From assembly GCA_030533445.1 (NCBI GenBank), contig CM060062.1, forward strand, positions 3,559,956 through 3,623,955: a stretch of 64,000 nt of DNA, read 5' to 3'. The DNA is from Cyprinodon diabolis. Its lineage: Eukaryota > Chordata > Actinopteri > Cyprinodontiformes > Cyprinodontidae. Positions 21,840 to 33,629 of this stretch are shown one piece after another; the stretch's first letter is position 1; each line of letters begins with the position of its first letter. A program made the translations under genes and the position numbers. The notes under the pieces are model-generated. The model made no database searches and was not told the DNA's origin. It saw only the letters and a list, made by a program, of their open reading frames with translations.

Positions 21840-24074
21840 AGAACCAGCCTTCACTGAAATTACAACAAAAGACTTTACCTTTTCCTGATGGGGAGGTGGC
21901 CGTGAGAGGCTAATCACCCCTCGTTACCCCCGTACGCTACACAATGCAGGACGCACATCAGGCTGAAATGTGGCCTGGTCCAAAATAATTCTTACACTAC
22001 TGGAGAGCAAAAGCTTGTACGGTGAATGCCTGGTTTGACCAAACTTAGCTCTGTAACTTTCTATGTAACTATGACACACTTTATTCACTAATGTTCTCTA
22101 AAAACCTGGTAGACCTTCACGAAACTGGAAGTTGTTTTGAGATTAAGTTGGACACTTAAATTGGAGTCTAAAGCAGAAGTGCTGGGTTTTATTTAGGGGT
22201 CTCATCATGAGGGGAACTGAATTCAAAGGCATGCTACACTTTTAGAGTCTTATCAGTGTGAAAGTTTAGAAATCCTGGATGATCTTAAGTCTACCTAACA
22301 AAAACTCTGTATTGGTCTCTCACTTAAAAAGCCAATAAGGTTTCTCATTCCTTTGAAAAAGGTTTGTAGTTTTATACAGGCAGCTGTTTGCAGTGATCTT
22401 TGCTCTGTATTGTGTGAAGTAGAAATTATTTTGTTTATATTTCTATGTTAATTTTCTGTATTTTTCAGCAAATGAATTTCAACATTAGAAGCAGAGAAGT
22501 GAAGAGTTGTTGAGTCGTTTCGTAGCTTCCCATCAAACTAAAGGCCAGTTTGTACAGATGTTTAAAAAAAGAAAAATAGACCCAAACTTGAATATCTTTC
22601 TTTTATGATCTGGCTCACTCTACTGAGCTGTTTCCCTGCAGCGACGGTAGAAAACCTGCTGGTCTCACTGGATCAGGTCTAACGTGTGCTTCCTGTTTAA
22701 AGAAAAAATGTTTTTTGGTGACCTGAGGGGCTTAAAATGAATAGCAAATGTTTTCCTTTGGTGAGAAAAAATACAGCAAAACATTTGCAGCTGAATCCAG
22801 CTGATATGATTCACATTCATCTTTGAACCTCTGACATGGATTCGTTTTCAGAAAGACAATCACAGCAATATTAGTTAAAAGCTGCTTTTAATTTGAAATT
22901 GTTCACTTCACATTTTTTATTCATCTTGTGTAACAACCTTGGTGTAGGGAGGAAGCATTTCACAGCCTGATTATGTCCCTGAGGTTTAATAAGAGAAAAA
23001 CAGGTTTTAGGTCAGACCTGTAGGACGTAGCTGGACCCTTCCAGAAAAATAACAACTCAATAATCCTCTATTTGGAGGCGACTCTCCCTGAGCTGATAAA
23101 TGAAACAAGGCTGCCGCTTCAAAAGTAATGAATTTTGAAATTTATTTTATTTAAATCGTTTTAATTCAAATCAGACTTTAGTACCAGATTAGCAGCGGTC
23201 CATAAAATAAGACATTAGAGCATTTTTCAGTCAGTCAGAGACCAGCGTTTTCGGAATAACGTGAACTAATTAGTGTTTCTCCAAAACGGGCATTAATAAA
23301 AAACAGATTATTATCAGCGTTAGGAAGGAAATCCCTTTGCTGTGGTTTTTGCTAATTTTAAATGATAAAAATACCTCATGGGTGAAATTATTAATGCACA
23401 TTTGCTCAGCAGCAATGATAAAATAAGCACAGAAGGATAATCCTAATTACTGGCAGACAATAGAAGAGGTGAAGGTAGAGTCCATCTGACCGTATTTATT
23501 ATTTACAAAATTACTTCAAATACATAATTTGTTAACATTCTGAAATGAATAAATTTAGCTTATCTACTGATACCTGTAGTAGTTAGGTTCTAAAAGGCTG
23601 AACAAGTAGATCTAAAAGCCTTAGATGTGATGGGAGGATTGCTTTATTTCTCAAATTAATATTATTTGGAATTCTGACAGCAGGTTTTCTCTGAATCCTC
23701 GTCACACGTATAGGAACACGACGTTTACGGCCTGCCAGCTGTCATAGTTTTAGCTCTGACCCACATGTAGAGACTCAGGAACAAACACAAGACAAATGTA
23801 AGAGTCCTGGAGAATCTGGAAGGGAAACAGGAGAGGAACAGGCCACTGAAATGGAAGCAAAAGGGATTTATAGCCTTGATCCAGGAAAAAGTTAGTGGAG
23901 GGACGACTTACTGGAGCTAATGCTAACTTGTTGGTCGGGGGGAGCCTTAAAACAATTTGGGAAGAGTTTGTCCCTCGAAGGGATCCAGATGCTACTATGA
24001 GCTTTTTTGTTTTTTGCTGATGTTTAAAGATTTTCTGGAATGAGCGTTATTGAGACACCGTATTTAGCCCAATA
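21840..24074. other. Intergenic; one weak exon candidate
   Basis: Mostly featureless AT-rich sequence. The only exon-like signal is at 22642-22682, listed separately. Confidence 0.4.
22642..22682 (+). CDS. Candidate short terminal exon (weak)
   Basis: A good acceptor (CTGTTTCCCTGCAG at 22628-22641, preceded by plausible branch-point sequence) is followed by a phase-2 reading frame TVENLLVSLDQV and a TAA stop at 22680-22682. The peptide is ordinary coding-like sequence, but it is too short to assign and no partner exon was found. It may be chance. Confidence 0.15.
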
Positions 24075-25563
24075 ATGCTACGTTAACACCACACGCTATT
24101 TCAGCAGCAAAAAAAGTGTCTGCTTCTTCATTTCTGATGCTTGTCCACATTAAGATCAGACGTCCAGTAAAGTTTGTCCTGATGCTTCTGCTGCTCCTGT
24201 GTTTAATGCTAGAGAGCGGCTTTGCTACATTTGCTGTGTAAAAAGTAGTTTTAATCTATTTTGAAGTGAGAAAGTCCTCCTGCAAACATAGTCTGTGCAG
24301 TAAGTTCATCCAGATTATACGGAAGAGGATTAGGGCCACTGGAGAAAAAAAAAAGTTAACTGATTTTTAAATTTTATTTCAGTTTAGTATGGGGAAAAAG
24401 TCAGAATTCTGACTTTAATCTCAGAATTCTGATTTTTTTTTCCCTCAGAATTCTGACTTTAATCTCAGAATTCTGACTGAATTCTGACAATAAAAAAGTC
24501 AGAATTCTGACTTTTTTTCCTCAGAATTCTGACTGAATTCTGAAAATAGATAAGTCAGTATTCTGACTTTAATCTCAGAATTCTGACTGAATTCTGACAG
24601 TAAAAAAAGTCAGAATTCTGACTTTTTTCTCAGAATTCTGACTTTAATCTCAGAATTCTGACTGAATTCTGACAATAAATAAATCAGTATTTTGACTTTA
24701 ATCTCAGAATTCTGATTTTAATCTCAGAATTCTGACTTTAATCTCAGAATTCTGACTTTTTTTCTAAGAATTCTGAATGAATTCTGACAATAAATAAGTC
24801 AGTATTCTGACTTTAATCTCAGAATTTTGACTGAATTCTGACAATAAAAAAAGTCAGAATTCTGACTTTTTTTCCCCCATATTAAACTGAAATAAAATTT
24901 AAAAATCATTTAACTTTTTTTTTTTCCAGTGGCCCTAATCCTCTTCCGTAAGATTACCATCCTGCCTTCAAAGATTATTTCTCTGTGGGAGCCGCTCAGA
25001 CCCCCACATACCGGCGCTGCGCTGTCACTGGGAATCCCCAGCAGCAGCTGCCTCAGGCCCGCTCGCCTCTTGGGGGTTTTCTCCTACTGTTGGCGGCAGC
25101 TGAAAGTAGATGTTAGCGTTTTACAGGTATGTGGTACAAACTGCAGGCAGCAGGATAATAAAAGCGAACATATTTTGTTGACAGGTTTTGACATTTTAAC
25201 TTAATTTAGTCGTTAATAAACTGTTTCAGAGGAGTGATCATAGCGCTCTGCATCAGCAGTGGTGTGTCTGACTCCCTGCCAGCTCCCAGATCAGCTTCTC
25301 TGATTGGTTGATGTGGCGTGTCGTGCAGCAAAAGTTCAATTTTACCAATTTCAGCATCGGTTGCTTGTGAAGTGCTTCACCCGCCTCATATGCTAAGAAG
25401 CTCAAGTGCTGATATAGTTCCTTACGTGTCAAGATGCACTGCTCCTGCTGCTGTCAACAATCTGCAGGACCTTTTCCTGCACTTTGATGCATGTAAACCA
25501 TAGACTGTCCATTTAAACTGGTTGCTTTGCCTGCTCAAAGTGCGTGCGGTGTGAACGTAGTAT
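24075..25563. mobile_element. TIR element hosting a palindromic MITE
   Basis: The 22-base ends ATGCTACGTTAACACCACAC.. and (reverse complement of the right end) ATACTACGTTCACACCGCAC.. match with four differences. The 633-bp MITE at 24318-24950 is nested inside. No transposase was recognised in the remaining ~850 bp, and no target duplication is clear. Confidence 0.6.
24318..24950. mobile_element. Palindromic MITE with 6-bp TSD AGATTA
   Basis: Ends TACGGAAGAGGATTAGGGCC and its inverse extend as an inverted repeat of about 90 bases. The flanks are identical: AGATTA at 24312-24317 and 24951-24956. The centre is an array of the 14-bp palindrome GTCAGAATTCTGAC and partial units, alternating with TTTAATCT and TGAATTCTGACAATAAA. 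The whole unit can fold back on itself. Confidence 0.85.
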
Positions 25564-27041
25564 TCTCAGCCCCCTCCTCCCAATTTACATTTGAAATATT
25601 CTGCACATTTACCTCAGCATTTCTCTTTATATTATCATCCCTTTGGCCTTTAAAAGCTTGTCAGGAATTCAGCCAATAATTGTGTGACCACTAGGAGGCG
25701 CTCCCAAACAGTAAATAAGGGGTGCTCTATCATCCTGAAATGGTCAAAGCAAAGTGATTATTTTCAGAAAACATGGGACAATCATACATGCACAAACATT
25801 TGGTTTAGTGTTTCACTAAATATGCTGAATTAATTTTAAAGCTTGTGCTCTTTATGTACAGCAGAAAGCATCTCACATGTAATATCAGCTTTATAAAACT
25901 GAACTCAACTAGTTACTCAACAAAAAGGCTACTCTTTAAGAATGGATGGCACCATTTGTGCATCACCGTAAAATAAAAGAAAGATTCCTAAAAATAACGA
26001 ACATTTTAACTGGAGAGAGTTTATTTTACTAATTACAAAGCAATGATCATTATATCAATTAAAAGTAAATGAGATGAATGCCAGTGATTGCAGCGGATAT
26101 AAAATGTGACATTATTATTCAACAGCACTAACGGCTAAATACTGCAGCTAATGTAAAAAAGCAACAAAAGACTCATCAAGGAGATGAGTTCTCCACCCAA
26201 GCAGATACAGATAAAAATACCAAAAATAAACATATTATTCATCAAGCCAATTCAATGTAAAAGCTAGATCCTGCTCATCTATTTTAATTTTAGAGACATT
26301 ATAGACTGTGACGATCTTGAAAATATCACTTTAAAATCTATGAATCTCAAAGAAACGTTTTCTAAATGTCAAAAGCAGATTTTGTACATTTTTTAAATGC
26401 TGTGGGGGGGGGGGGGGGGTTCACACACAATAATAATAAAGGTTTAAGCATGCAGCAGACAAAAAATGCTAAACAGAAAATAATAAGTTCCTTTTCAAAA
26501 CCTAAACTTAGACTTTTTGAAAATTAATCATGTAGGAGAGCAGCCATAAGGAAATTTGGTAATGAATAAAAGACAGCATGACCATAATCCCCACCGCCAC
26601 CAGTTTATTTACATGCACAATAAGAATACTGGTAATAATAATGATAATAATTATAGCATTGTCTGAATGCATGTTTTATTTAGGCTAATGTTGAATTTGG
26701 TAAAATTTCTCCTGTTGCACTATTTAAGCTGAGTTTGTCAAACATACATGCATAACACAAATCCAACTCTTAAGTAATTTCTCTGCTTCATACAGCTAGA
26801 TTAAAAAAAAAAAAATCAGGTCACGCTCACAGTTTCTCTGACACTGAATCAAATTATAAAATCATAGAATCGCTATAAGTAAACAGATTGGATTGTAAAT
26901 ATCAGTTTTAAATCGGCCACTCTTTATCCCCTGCTAACCAACACATTTGGAATCAGTAGATAAGAACCAGTGCTTTTCAAATTTGGTCCTCAGGACCAAC
27001 AGTCTGCCTGTTTTGGACCATCTGCTTTAAACAACATGGTC
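25564..27041. other. AT-rich intergenic sequence
   Basis: No gene or complete repeat seen. Contains a run of 16 G at 26404-26419 and scattered small A/T-rich motifs. Confidence 0.45.
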
Positions 27042-27045
27042 TTAA

Positions 27046-27363
27046 CCCTGTAATGCCAAATGTATCATATTTGATACATACAGTTTCTGAAATGTTTTGC
27101 GTCTGACACCTTTTGCATAATTTAATGGTAAAAACTTTGCTCAAAATCCTATTGTACACAATCAGATATACCTGATAACAGCCAGTAGAAGACTACACAG
27201 AAAATAATCTTGACTTATCGCATAGTAATAAATTATTAATATCAAAAATATATTTCTGTGTTTTCTTTTTGCATATTTTGTTAAAAGGCCGAATAAGCAC
27301 TTCAAACCAAAAAAAAAAAGTAATTTTCTGATTTGTTTTATTCTAGGATCGGGCTTTAAAGAG
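27046..27363. mobile_element. piggyBac-like MITE
   Basis: TTAA flanks both ends (27042-27045 and 27364-27367). The left end CCCTGTAATGCC and right end (reverse complement) CTCTTTAAAGCCC form imperfect inverted repeats of the piggyBac type. A dyad TGTATCATATTTGATACATA sits near the left end (27059-27078). Non-coding, 318 bp. Confidence 0.7.
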
Positions 27364-27367
27364 TTAA

Positions 27368-28068
27368 ATTACAAAGCAGCAAGTTAAAGTGAAATAGTTA
27401 AATAGGTCCGTGGTTCCCAACATTTCAGGCTGTGACCCTAAAGCATGGCGGCCAATCTCCTAAAAATACATTTTACCATATTCCTGTTTTAAGGATTTCA
27501 TTTCCCTTTAAAATACATGAAATTATTTTATTTATTATCTTATCTTCCTATTTGACTGACATATTGATGTATTGAATAATGCATTATCACTGAATCAATG
27601 GTGCATTTATTGGTTAATGATATCTTTGGCCTTCTATATGCCTCAGGAATCATATTAAATTGATTGTGAAAGGGTCATGATCTCCCTCTGGCTTTCTCGC
27701 AGCCCCCCAGGGGTCCCAACCAGTGCCGTGCAAAGACATTTTGGGAGGCAATTGTTCAAGTAGAAAAAAAGGGCAATTTGTCTGCGCATGGCACCGCTAG
27801 CTGTTCTAGCAGTTTTTATTACGGACGCAGCTTAAACATCATGTATGTAGCCTACTTCAAATTAATAGCCATATTCTTTCTGATAAGTGTCTATAAAATG
27901 ATTAACTGTTTCGAACCATTAAAAGTTTTGGTGGGGGGGGTGAGGCGAGAGGGGGGGATTGTTGTGCAAAAGTATAAATGTTTGTGGTTTTGTTAAAAGT
28001 TGTTAAACCTGAAGTTGGCAAATCACTAAAATGACATTGTTTTAACAAAAAAGGAATCATCATTTTAT
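27368..28068. other. Intergenic, no gene recognised
   Basis: No family-like open frame. A G-rich patch at 27931-27957 is noted only for composition. Confidence 0.4.
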
Positions 28069-28300
28069 GGTGGAGTGGCGGCCTAGTGGTTAGGGCATAG
28101 AGCTTGGAGGTCTTGGAGGCCTGAGGTTGTGACTTCGAAACCCACTCCCACAGTCTGCCACTCTGAGACTCTGAGCTAGACCCTGAACCACCAATTGCTC
28201 CACAGACGCCCCACGATGGCAGCCCATTGCTCTCCAAAGGGGATGGGTTAAATGCCGAGGTAGATTTCTCCAACGTGAAATTAATAAAGTTCAATTACTA
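28069..28300 (+). mobile_element. tRNA-derived SINE
   Basis: Head GGTGGAGTGGCGGCCTAGTG.. GTTAGGGC matches a pol III A box, and GGTTGTGACTTCGAAACCC (about 28124-28142) resembles a B box with a small insertion. The body contains CACGATGGCAGCCCATTGCTC and GGGATGGGTTAAATGC, typical of a widespread fish SINE, and it ends near GAAATTAATAAAGTTC. No convincing long target duplication. Confidence 0.75.
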
Positions 28301-28410
28301 TCATTAGGGCACTATTTTTGCTTGGCGTGAAAATTGCAGGTTCTCTAGCACCACCTAGTGTCTATCTGTGCACATCCCTGGTCCAAACTTCCAAAAATTT
28401 GTGTCGTAAC

Positions 28411-29246
28411 TAGGGTTGCCAACCTTCCCTTGAAAAGCGGAATCGTTTTGGATTTAGTGGAAAAGGAACGCACTTTGTCCCGTATTACTGTTAGAGTAAA
28501 AAAAATAGTCAGTAAAAAGCTAATGGAAAACGAAGACCAAGGGCACATTATATACAAAACTTACGGTAAACTTGTTCCTGAGCCCTCTCCTACGTTGTGA
28601 CCAATGATAACATATATGTAACGATCCAGAATCCCCTCATCCCATTGGTCAGGCCAAGTGTTGCTCATGGAGAAGATAGCGGGAGACAACAGAGCAGGAT
28701 GGGGGATGAACGGAGTCATTTAAATGCTGTCGCTGCTTTACTCTGCAGCACTCATAGACAAACACTCCTCACTGCTGCAAGAGGTCAGAGGAAATATAGG
28801 TGGATAAAGCAGGCTATCGCCACAATATGTGGCATTGAGCTGATGATTTTTTTTTCTGTTTTACAACTGTAGCCTACAGTCATTGCATTTAAGGCACAAA
28901 TATGTTTATAAGTTTGCTGTTGCACCAAAAATGTGCACTATTTATTTATTGTTTTATATTAATTTTTACAGTTTGAAATTAAGCAGGACAGGCTTATGTT
29001 TAAGATACTTATTTTATTCAGCAAAGTTTGTTATTTTGTAATAAAGTGAATCGCTGGATATTTTTTTTCCATGTGTTCAGGTCATAAATTCACAAATATG
29101 CATCTAATTCAATGCAGATTTGTGTCAAATATAAAAAAAAATCATTTCACACACAAAGGGTGGCTAAAAAAAACCCTTGAAGGCAATCGGGTCAGCTGGC
29201 ACGCACATGAGGTGGCCCTTTGTTTTTCAGGAAGTTGGCAACCCTA
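28411..29246. mobile_element. hAT-like MITE with TAGGGTTGCCAAC ends
   Basis: Left end TAGGGTTGCCAACCTTCCC, right end (reverse complement) TAGGGTTGCCAACTTCCTG. Flanking octamers GTCGTAAC and GTCGAAGT agree at five of eight positions, compatible with an old 8-bp duplication. The 836-bp interior has no recognisable transposase domain. Confidence 0.65.
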
Positions 29247-29249
29247 GTC

Positions 29250-29900
29250 GAAGTGAATTTCTAAAACCTTGTTCTGGAATTTCAAGTTGTACTTTTAGGA
29301 TGGCTAATAGTCCTGTTTGAAGTGTAATATATTTCTCCTCTGTCACTGGACACAACTATCACCATAACACCTACAGTACCACCTGCTAGCTTAGAGAGTT
29401 TTTAAAATGCTCTTTTTTTTTAGTTTTTTGGAACCAAAGCTTCTCCAACATGTATTATAGTTTCTGTGTTTTATTGTGTTGGGTAAATTGAAACATAGCT
29501 GTTGTTTTAAACCACTGGCAGGATTGTGTTTAGACATAAAGCTAAAGCTAGCTTGTTTTGAGCTAGCTAATGATCAGTCCCCTCAGTAAACATGATTCAC
29601 TGTATTGTTATTGATTATTAAATGGAGTGTTTTTAACTGATAGACCTGAGCTGCGACCTTCTTCACTCTGAGTGATCTGTGTTCGTTATGTTTAGGCAGA
29701 CATGTTGTACATGTAGCTGTAGCCAGCATCGCTGTGGCTGGCAGGCTGTGGTCTTCAGACCGAGTTGAGGCTGTGACTCCAGTTCAGTTGTTCAGTGCCT
29801 ATACTAATGTGAGGTTGTGCCTCGACTATGAATTCTGTTCTCTAATAAACTATTTTGACTCGTCTGATATGATGTACGTGACTTTTTTTCCAGCCTTGTG
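29250..29900. other. Intergenic, no gene recognised
   Basis: Short frames without family resemblance; no element ends identified. Confidence 0.4.
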
Positions 29901-29906
29901 TGATTT

Positions 29907-29954
29907 GCCCTCGTCCAGGTCACGCCCTGGACAGGGCGTGACTTGGACGAGGGC
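29907..29954. repeat. Near-perfect 48-bp palindrome
   Basis: A 23-base arm (GCCCTCGTCCAGGTCACGCC..) at 29907-29929 and its complement at 29932-29954 are separated by two bases, with a single mismatch. It abuts the left edge of the repeat at 29955-30268. Confidence 0.9.
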
Positions 29955-30268
29955 CGCCTTTTACAGCTGCTTTTTCTATTTCTGCTTCTGTCTCCTTGAA
30001 CCCCAGTCGGCCTCAGCAGATGGCCGCTCACGCTGAGCCTGGTTCTGCTGGAGGTTTCTTTCTGTTAAAAGGGAGATTTTCCTCTCCACTGTCGCTACAA
30101 GCATGCTTAGTGTGAGGAAATGCATTCGAGTCAATGAGTCGATGCAATCAGCTGGTTTTCTTAGATAGAAAACTTTGAATCAATTTGACTAGATGATCTG
30201 GTGAACAGTAAAGTGCCTTGAGGTGACATGTTGTGAATTGGCGCTATAAAAATAAACTGAGTTGAATA
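29955..30268 (+). mobile_element. 3' end of dispersed non-LTR-type repeat
   Basis: The same family appears on the opposite strand at 47826-48505, with shared phrases such as CCCAGTCGGCCTCAGCAGAT, AGCATGCTTAGTGTGAGG and TGGTGAACAGTAAAGTGCC. It ends with TTGGCGCTATAAAAATAAAC and TGAGTTGAAT, the TTGAAT-type tail of several teleost LINE/SINE families. The specific family is not certain. Confidence 0.65.
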
Positions 30269-30269
30269 C

Positions 30270-30603
30270 AACATACGATTTTTTGCCCTTTTCGGGCTCA
30301 GTATCCAGTCATGTGAGCATATTTAACCCTAATTGCGCGTCGTGTAGTATACAGGGAGTAAGGAGGGGGGTCATCCTCTCACGACCACCTCCCGATCGGG
30401 AATCATAAGGTCGGCAGATAATCAAACATGGTTGAAATTCAGTCAGCCATTGTAAGGTGGTCATTGGCAAATCGCTCAATGTGCGAACAAGGATTCTTCT
30501 TTATCTCAGACAAAAACAGCAGCACTCCGGGGGTGCAATTGCAGAGGCAGCACATTTCACTCAAGCGAGCTTCATTTTCCTCTTCTACTCGTTTGGATTT
30601 CCT
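30270..30603. other. Unassigned spacer
   Basis: No gene recognised between the repeat and the solo LTR. Confidence 0.4.
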
Positions 30604-30608
30604 GTGTA

Positions 30609-31434
30609 TGTCATGAACAGAGGACAGAGGGACCCAGTATTCAAGGAGAGACAGTAGGAAAGTTCAAAACATTTATTAAATAAACAAACAAAACAAAAGC
30701 GGAACTGTGGCTCGCGGACACTGCAGGCAGGGGGGCGGGGCACCGCCCAATCTCGGACACTCTGTAGTGGGAGAAACACAGGTAAGTGATCACGATCATC
30801 TGACAGAAGATTATCTGAGTTGGTCCATACCTGGTTTAACAGTCCAGACCAAGAATGTCCCCAAGTGCTGCAGTCCCAGAGGTCATGCTGGAAGCCGATC
30901 CTGGTCAGGGATCCAGAACAGACAGGAACAGACAGAAAAGGCAGGATCCAGATCAGGCAGGAACAGAAACAGGTGGCAGGATCCAGACTTCCAGGCATCC
31001 ACAGGCTCCCAGGAGGGTTCAGAGTCTGACAGGGTCCAAAAGCGTGACTAGGTGGTCACGCAAAGGAGCAGACAGGGTCTGGTCTCCTCCCTGGAGCCAG
31101 GCTTACTTGAATAAAAACTGAACCTCCCCACATATTGAGCCAAAATCCCAGAGGACTCCGCGGAGGAGGAACAGTGGACGATCAGGAGACGAGACAAACA
31201 CTAAAACCCTCTTTCCACTGGCTGCTAGGATCCAGGACATGAACCATGAAATAAAACTGAACAGACAGACTGACAGAAAGACAAGAAATTATCTGGCCCT
31301 GAATGCTCAGGCTGAACTGAATATAAACCAGAGGAAACAGGTGAGAGGAATAAATTATAATTGAGGCAGGGAGGGAAAACAACAGGTGAAAGGAATGACT
31401 AATTAAGGGAGAGCAAACAGGCCAGATCATGACA
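30609..31434 (-). mobile_element. Solo LTR with 5-bp TSD GTGTA
   Basis: An 826-bp unit starting TGTCATGA and ending TCATGACA (TG...CA with 8-bp inverted ends), flanked by GTGTA on each side (30604-30608 and 31435-31439). Read on the minus strand it has a TATATTC promoter-like motif in its first third and an AATAAATG polyadenylation signal near its end (plus-strand CATTTATT at about 30670). These features fit an LTR with no internal genes, left by recombination between two LTRs of a retrotransposon. Confidence 0.8.
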
Positions 31435-31451
31435 GTGTAGGTACCAGATCT

Positions 31452-31469
31452 GCTCAGGCGCTCAGATCT
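31452..31469. repeat. Isolated 18-bp unit (left of insertion)
   Basis: One unit, differing by one base, of the 18-bp array found at 32624-32677. The sequence between them appears to have been inserted between two units of an originally continuous array. Confidence 0.6.
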
Positions 31470-31556
31470 TAAATCAGTATAACTGCCACCATCTCTGCTG
31501 TGAAAACAGATAGTTGATCTGAAATTCTTTTAGAAATGTGTATTTTGAACTCTGGT

Positions 31557-31735
31557 ACATATATTCCTATTCCCACACACCCTTTTAAATTCTTAGAACC
31601 ATCAGAATATATTTTAAGGTAATTATAATATGAGTTTGCTTGTTGGAATCATTAACTGCTTTAAAAAATATTATTATTATTATTACTATGCTTTTCAAAG
31701 AATTTAAAAGGGTGTGTGGGAATAGGAATATATGT
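31557..31735. repeat. Perfect 38-bp inverted repeat
   Basis: Arms 31557-31594 and 31698-31735 are exact complements (ACATATATTCCTATTCCCAC..), separated by 103 bases with a short ATT run. It could be a very small TIR element. The absence of mismatches suggests a recent origin. Confidence 0.85.
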
Positions 31736-31741
31736 ATATGT

Positions 31742-31775
31742 AACTCTTTTCAATATGTATATATTGAAAAGAGTT
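31742..31775. repeat. Perfect 15-bp hairpin
   Basis: AACTCTTTTCAATAT and ATATTGAAAAGAGTT around a 4-base loop GTAT, starting six bases after the 38-bp inverted repeat and ending exactly where the foldback copy begins. Confidence 0.9.
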
Positions 31776-32623
31776 GAAAGGACAGGCCAAGAATGGAGTC
31801 TTAAAGGATTATTGGGAAATAAAGGAAATATAAAAGATATTTATAGATTAAGGAAAGCATTATTTATTTATCTTCAGAATACAAAATTAAAAAATAGAAT
31901 TTAATAGATGTAAAACAATGTTGCTACACACTCATGAACAGTAGGTGGCGGTATGCACGCCCCTTCCCTAGAGCCCGGTGGGACCGAAAACATTTTGAAT
32001 GGAAATCAATGGGGAGAAATTAATAAACTTCTGGTCCCAGTCGCTCTCTGTCATTGATTCCAGATATGCTGGTTGTGTATTTAAATTGTTTTGTTTTTTT
32101 TGAGTTCCTCTTTGGTCAAAATCTGGTCAAAACCCATCAATGAGATCGCAACAAACAGGAAGTTAAATGCACAAAGGATCCGGTAAATAATTGATTTTCC
32201 CACAAAAAGTTAGAGAAATCTCGGCCATGTTTATACCAAAACGTTACAGTTTCACATTATCTTGAAAAATCTTTGCAAGAAACGAACAAGCAAGTGAATA
32301 TGTACATTCCCTGAGTAAATATTCTGGCAACAAACTATACATTTCTCACTAGAAATGTAATCAAAACTCATTTTAATGCAAAAACAAACTCAAGTTATTA
32401 ATCTTTCCACAAAAAATGAGCGAATGTCGGCCATATATATATATTTTTTTCTTCTCCCAGCTGGAATCTTGAAAGTCACGTGACTAGGACGTAAAACAAT
32501 AGAAAGCGTACAGGCAGAAGAAATGTAACAGTACCACAAAAAAATGGCCATTAATGTACCTCCACTACGTTTTGCAGTATGGAACAACGTAGTGGAGGCA
32601 CATTTTCCCATGAGACTGGGTTG
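31776..32623. mobile_element. Foldback element, partial copy 2
   Basis: Matches the reverse complement of the foldback element at 14069-16022. It covers part of its spacer (about 15299 down to 14883), then jumps across roughly 380 bp and continues through one arm to the end GACTGGGTTG. The second arm is missing, so it is a deletion derivative. The arm again carries the conserved open frame on the minus strand (32390-32640). It ends exactly at the first unit of the 18-bp array. Confidence 0.8.
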
Positions 32624-32684
32624 GCTCAGGCGGTCAGATCTGCTCAGGCGGTCAGATCTGCTCAGGCGGTCAGATCTGCTCAGG
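32624..32684. repeat. 18-bp tandem repeat, 3+ units
   Basis: GCTCAGGCGGTCAGATCT repeated at 32624, 32642 and 32660, with a partial fourth unit (GCTCAGG). A single related unit lies on the other side of the inserted DNA at 31452-31469. Confidence 0.9.
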
Positions 32685-32689
32685 TCCCT

Positions 32690-33090
32690 TCTTATGATGT
32701 CAATATATGGCAACTCCACTCGGAAAAACTGTATTGCACCCGTTTCTTAGGTATCGAATCTCTTTTGGAATCTCAACAGAATATTACCTATATTTACTGT
32801 TATTTAACATTTCATTGACGATCTGAAGTAGCCGAAAGTAGAAAACAATCTTTGTCAGTCTTGAATAAAAGTACTGCCTCTTAAGACTGACTGAGGTCTG
32901 CCATTTAACAAGATGACACAAAAAGTCTCAGTTTATTCTTGTTCTCTTTATTAAGATCTGAGGGCAGGGAAGGACTATGGAACATCTTTGAAAAATGATT
33001 TATGTGGAGAATTTAGACGAAGAAAACAACATTTATTCTACTTGTAGAAAACAAACAGTTATTGTTTAGGCTATACAAATTCAAAAGTAG
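32690..33090. other. Intergenic, no gene recognised
   Basis: No exon or complete repeat seen. Confidence 0.4.
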
Positions 33091-33099
33091 TGTAGCTTA

Positions 33100-33625
33100 A
33101 TATGGCTATTGACCAAGCTAAAAGACGCTAAACTGTTAGCTACTGAGCACAGATATCCACAGCGCTACCCAGCTCTCCCACTTTATACCACGGTCTTGCA
33201 GTCACTTTGTTCACAATAAACAGATGTTTTTCAGTTTGTTATCGATCAGGTAAAACTTCATCGTTCATTAGACACGCTAACAGATGCTGTGGGAGGTTAT
33301 TATCGTTGTCTGGGAAACTACTATGTTTTACATCACGCGGCAAGGTTCAGCCAATCATCTAGCGTAACGTCACTAGCATGCGCAGCACCCAAGCAGATCT
33401 AGTACCTACATTGGATAGACGAGTCCGAGTAGCACCATCTCAATGTGGAGCTGAGACCGACATTGTTGTTAGACATATAGTGTGAGCAGGTAGATCGCAT
33501 CAAAGCGTCGGGGTGCACAGTATGAGAACATACATCGTGAGTTGTGAACTTTTACGTCGTACACTGTGAGCTGTAGCTGCGTGCAACGATTGAAAAACTT
33601 GCCATGTGTAGGCCCGGCTTAAAAG
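33100..33625 (-). mobile_element. Dispersed DNA repeat related to 20828-20990
   Basis: Read on the minus strand, the right part begins AAGCCGGGCCTACACATGGC and continues with the CAGCTACAGCTCACAG motif seen at 20828-20990. The left boundary near 33100 is uncertain and no coding domain is visible. Confidence 0.4.
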
Positions 33626-33629
33626 AGGA

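Noticed and set aside
28069..28142. tRNA gene at the SINE head
   Set aside because: A- and B-box-like motifs only; lacks a tRNA fold and is followed by SINE body sequence.
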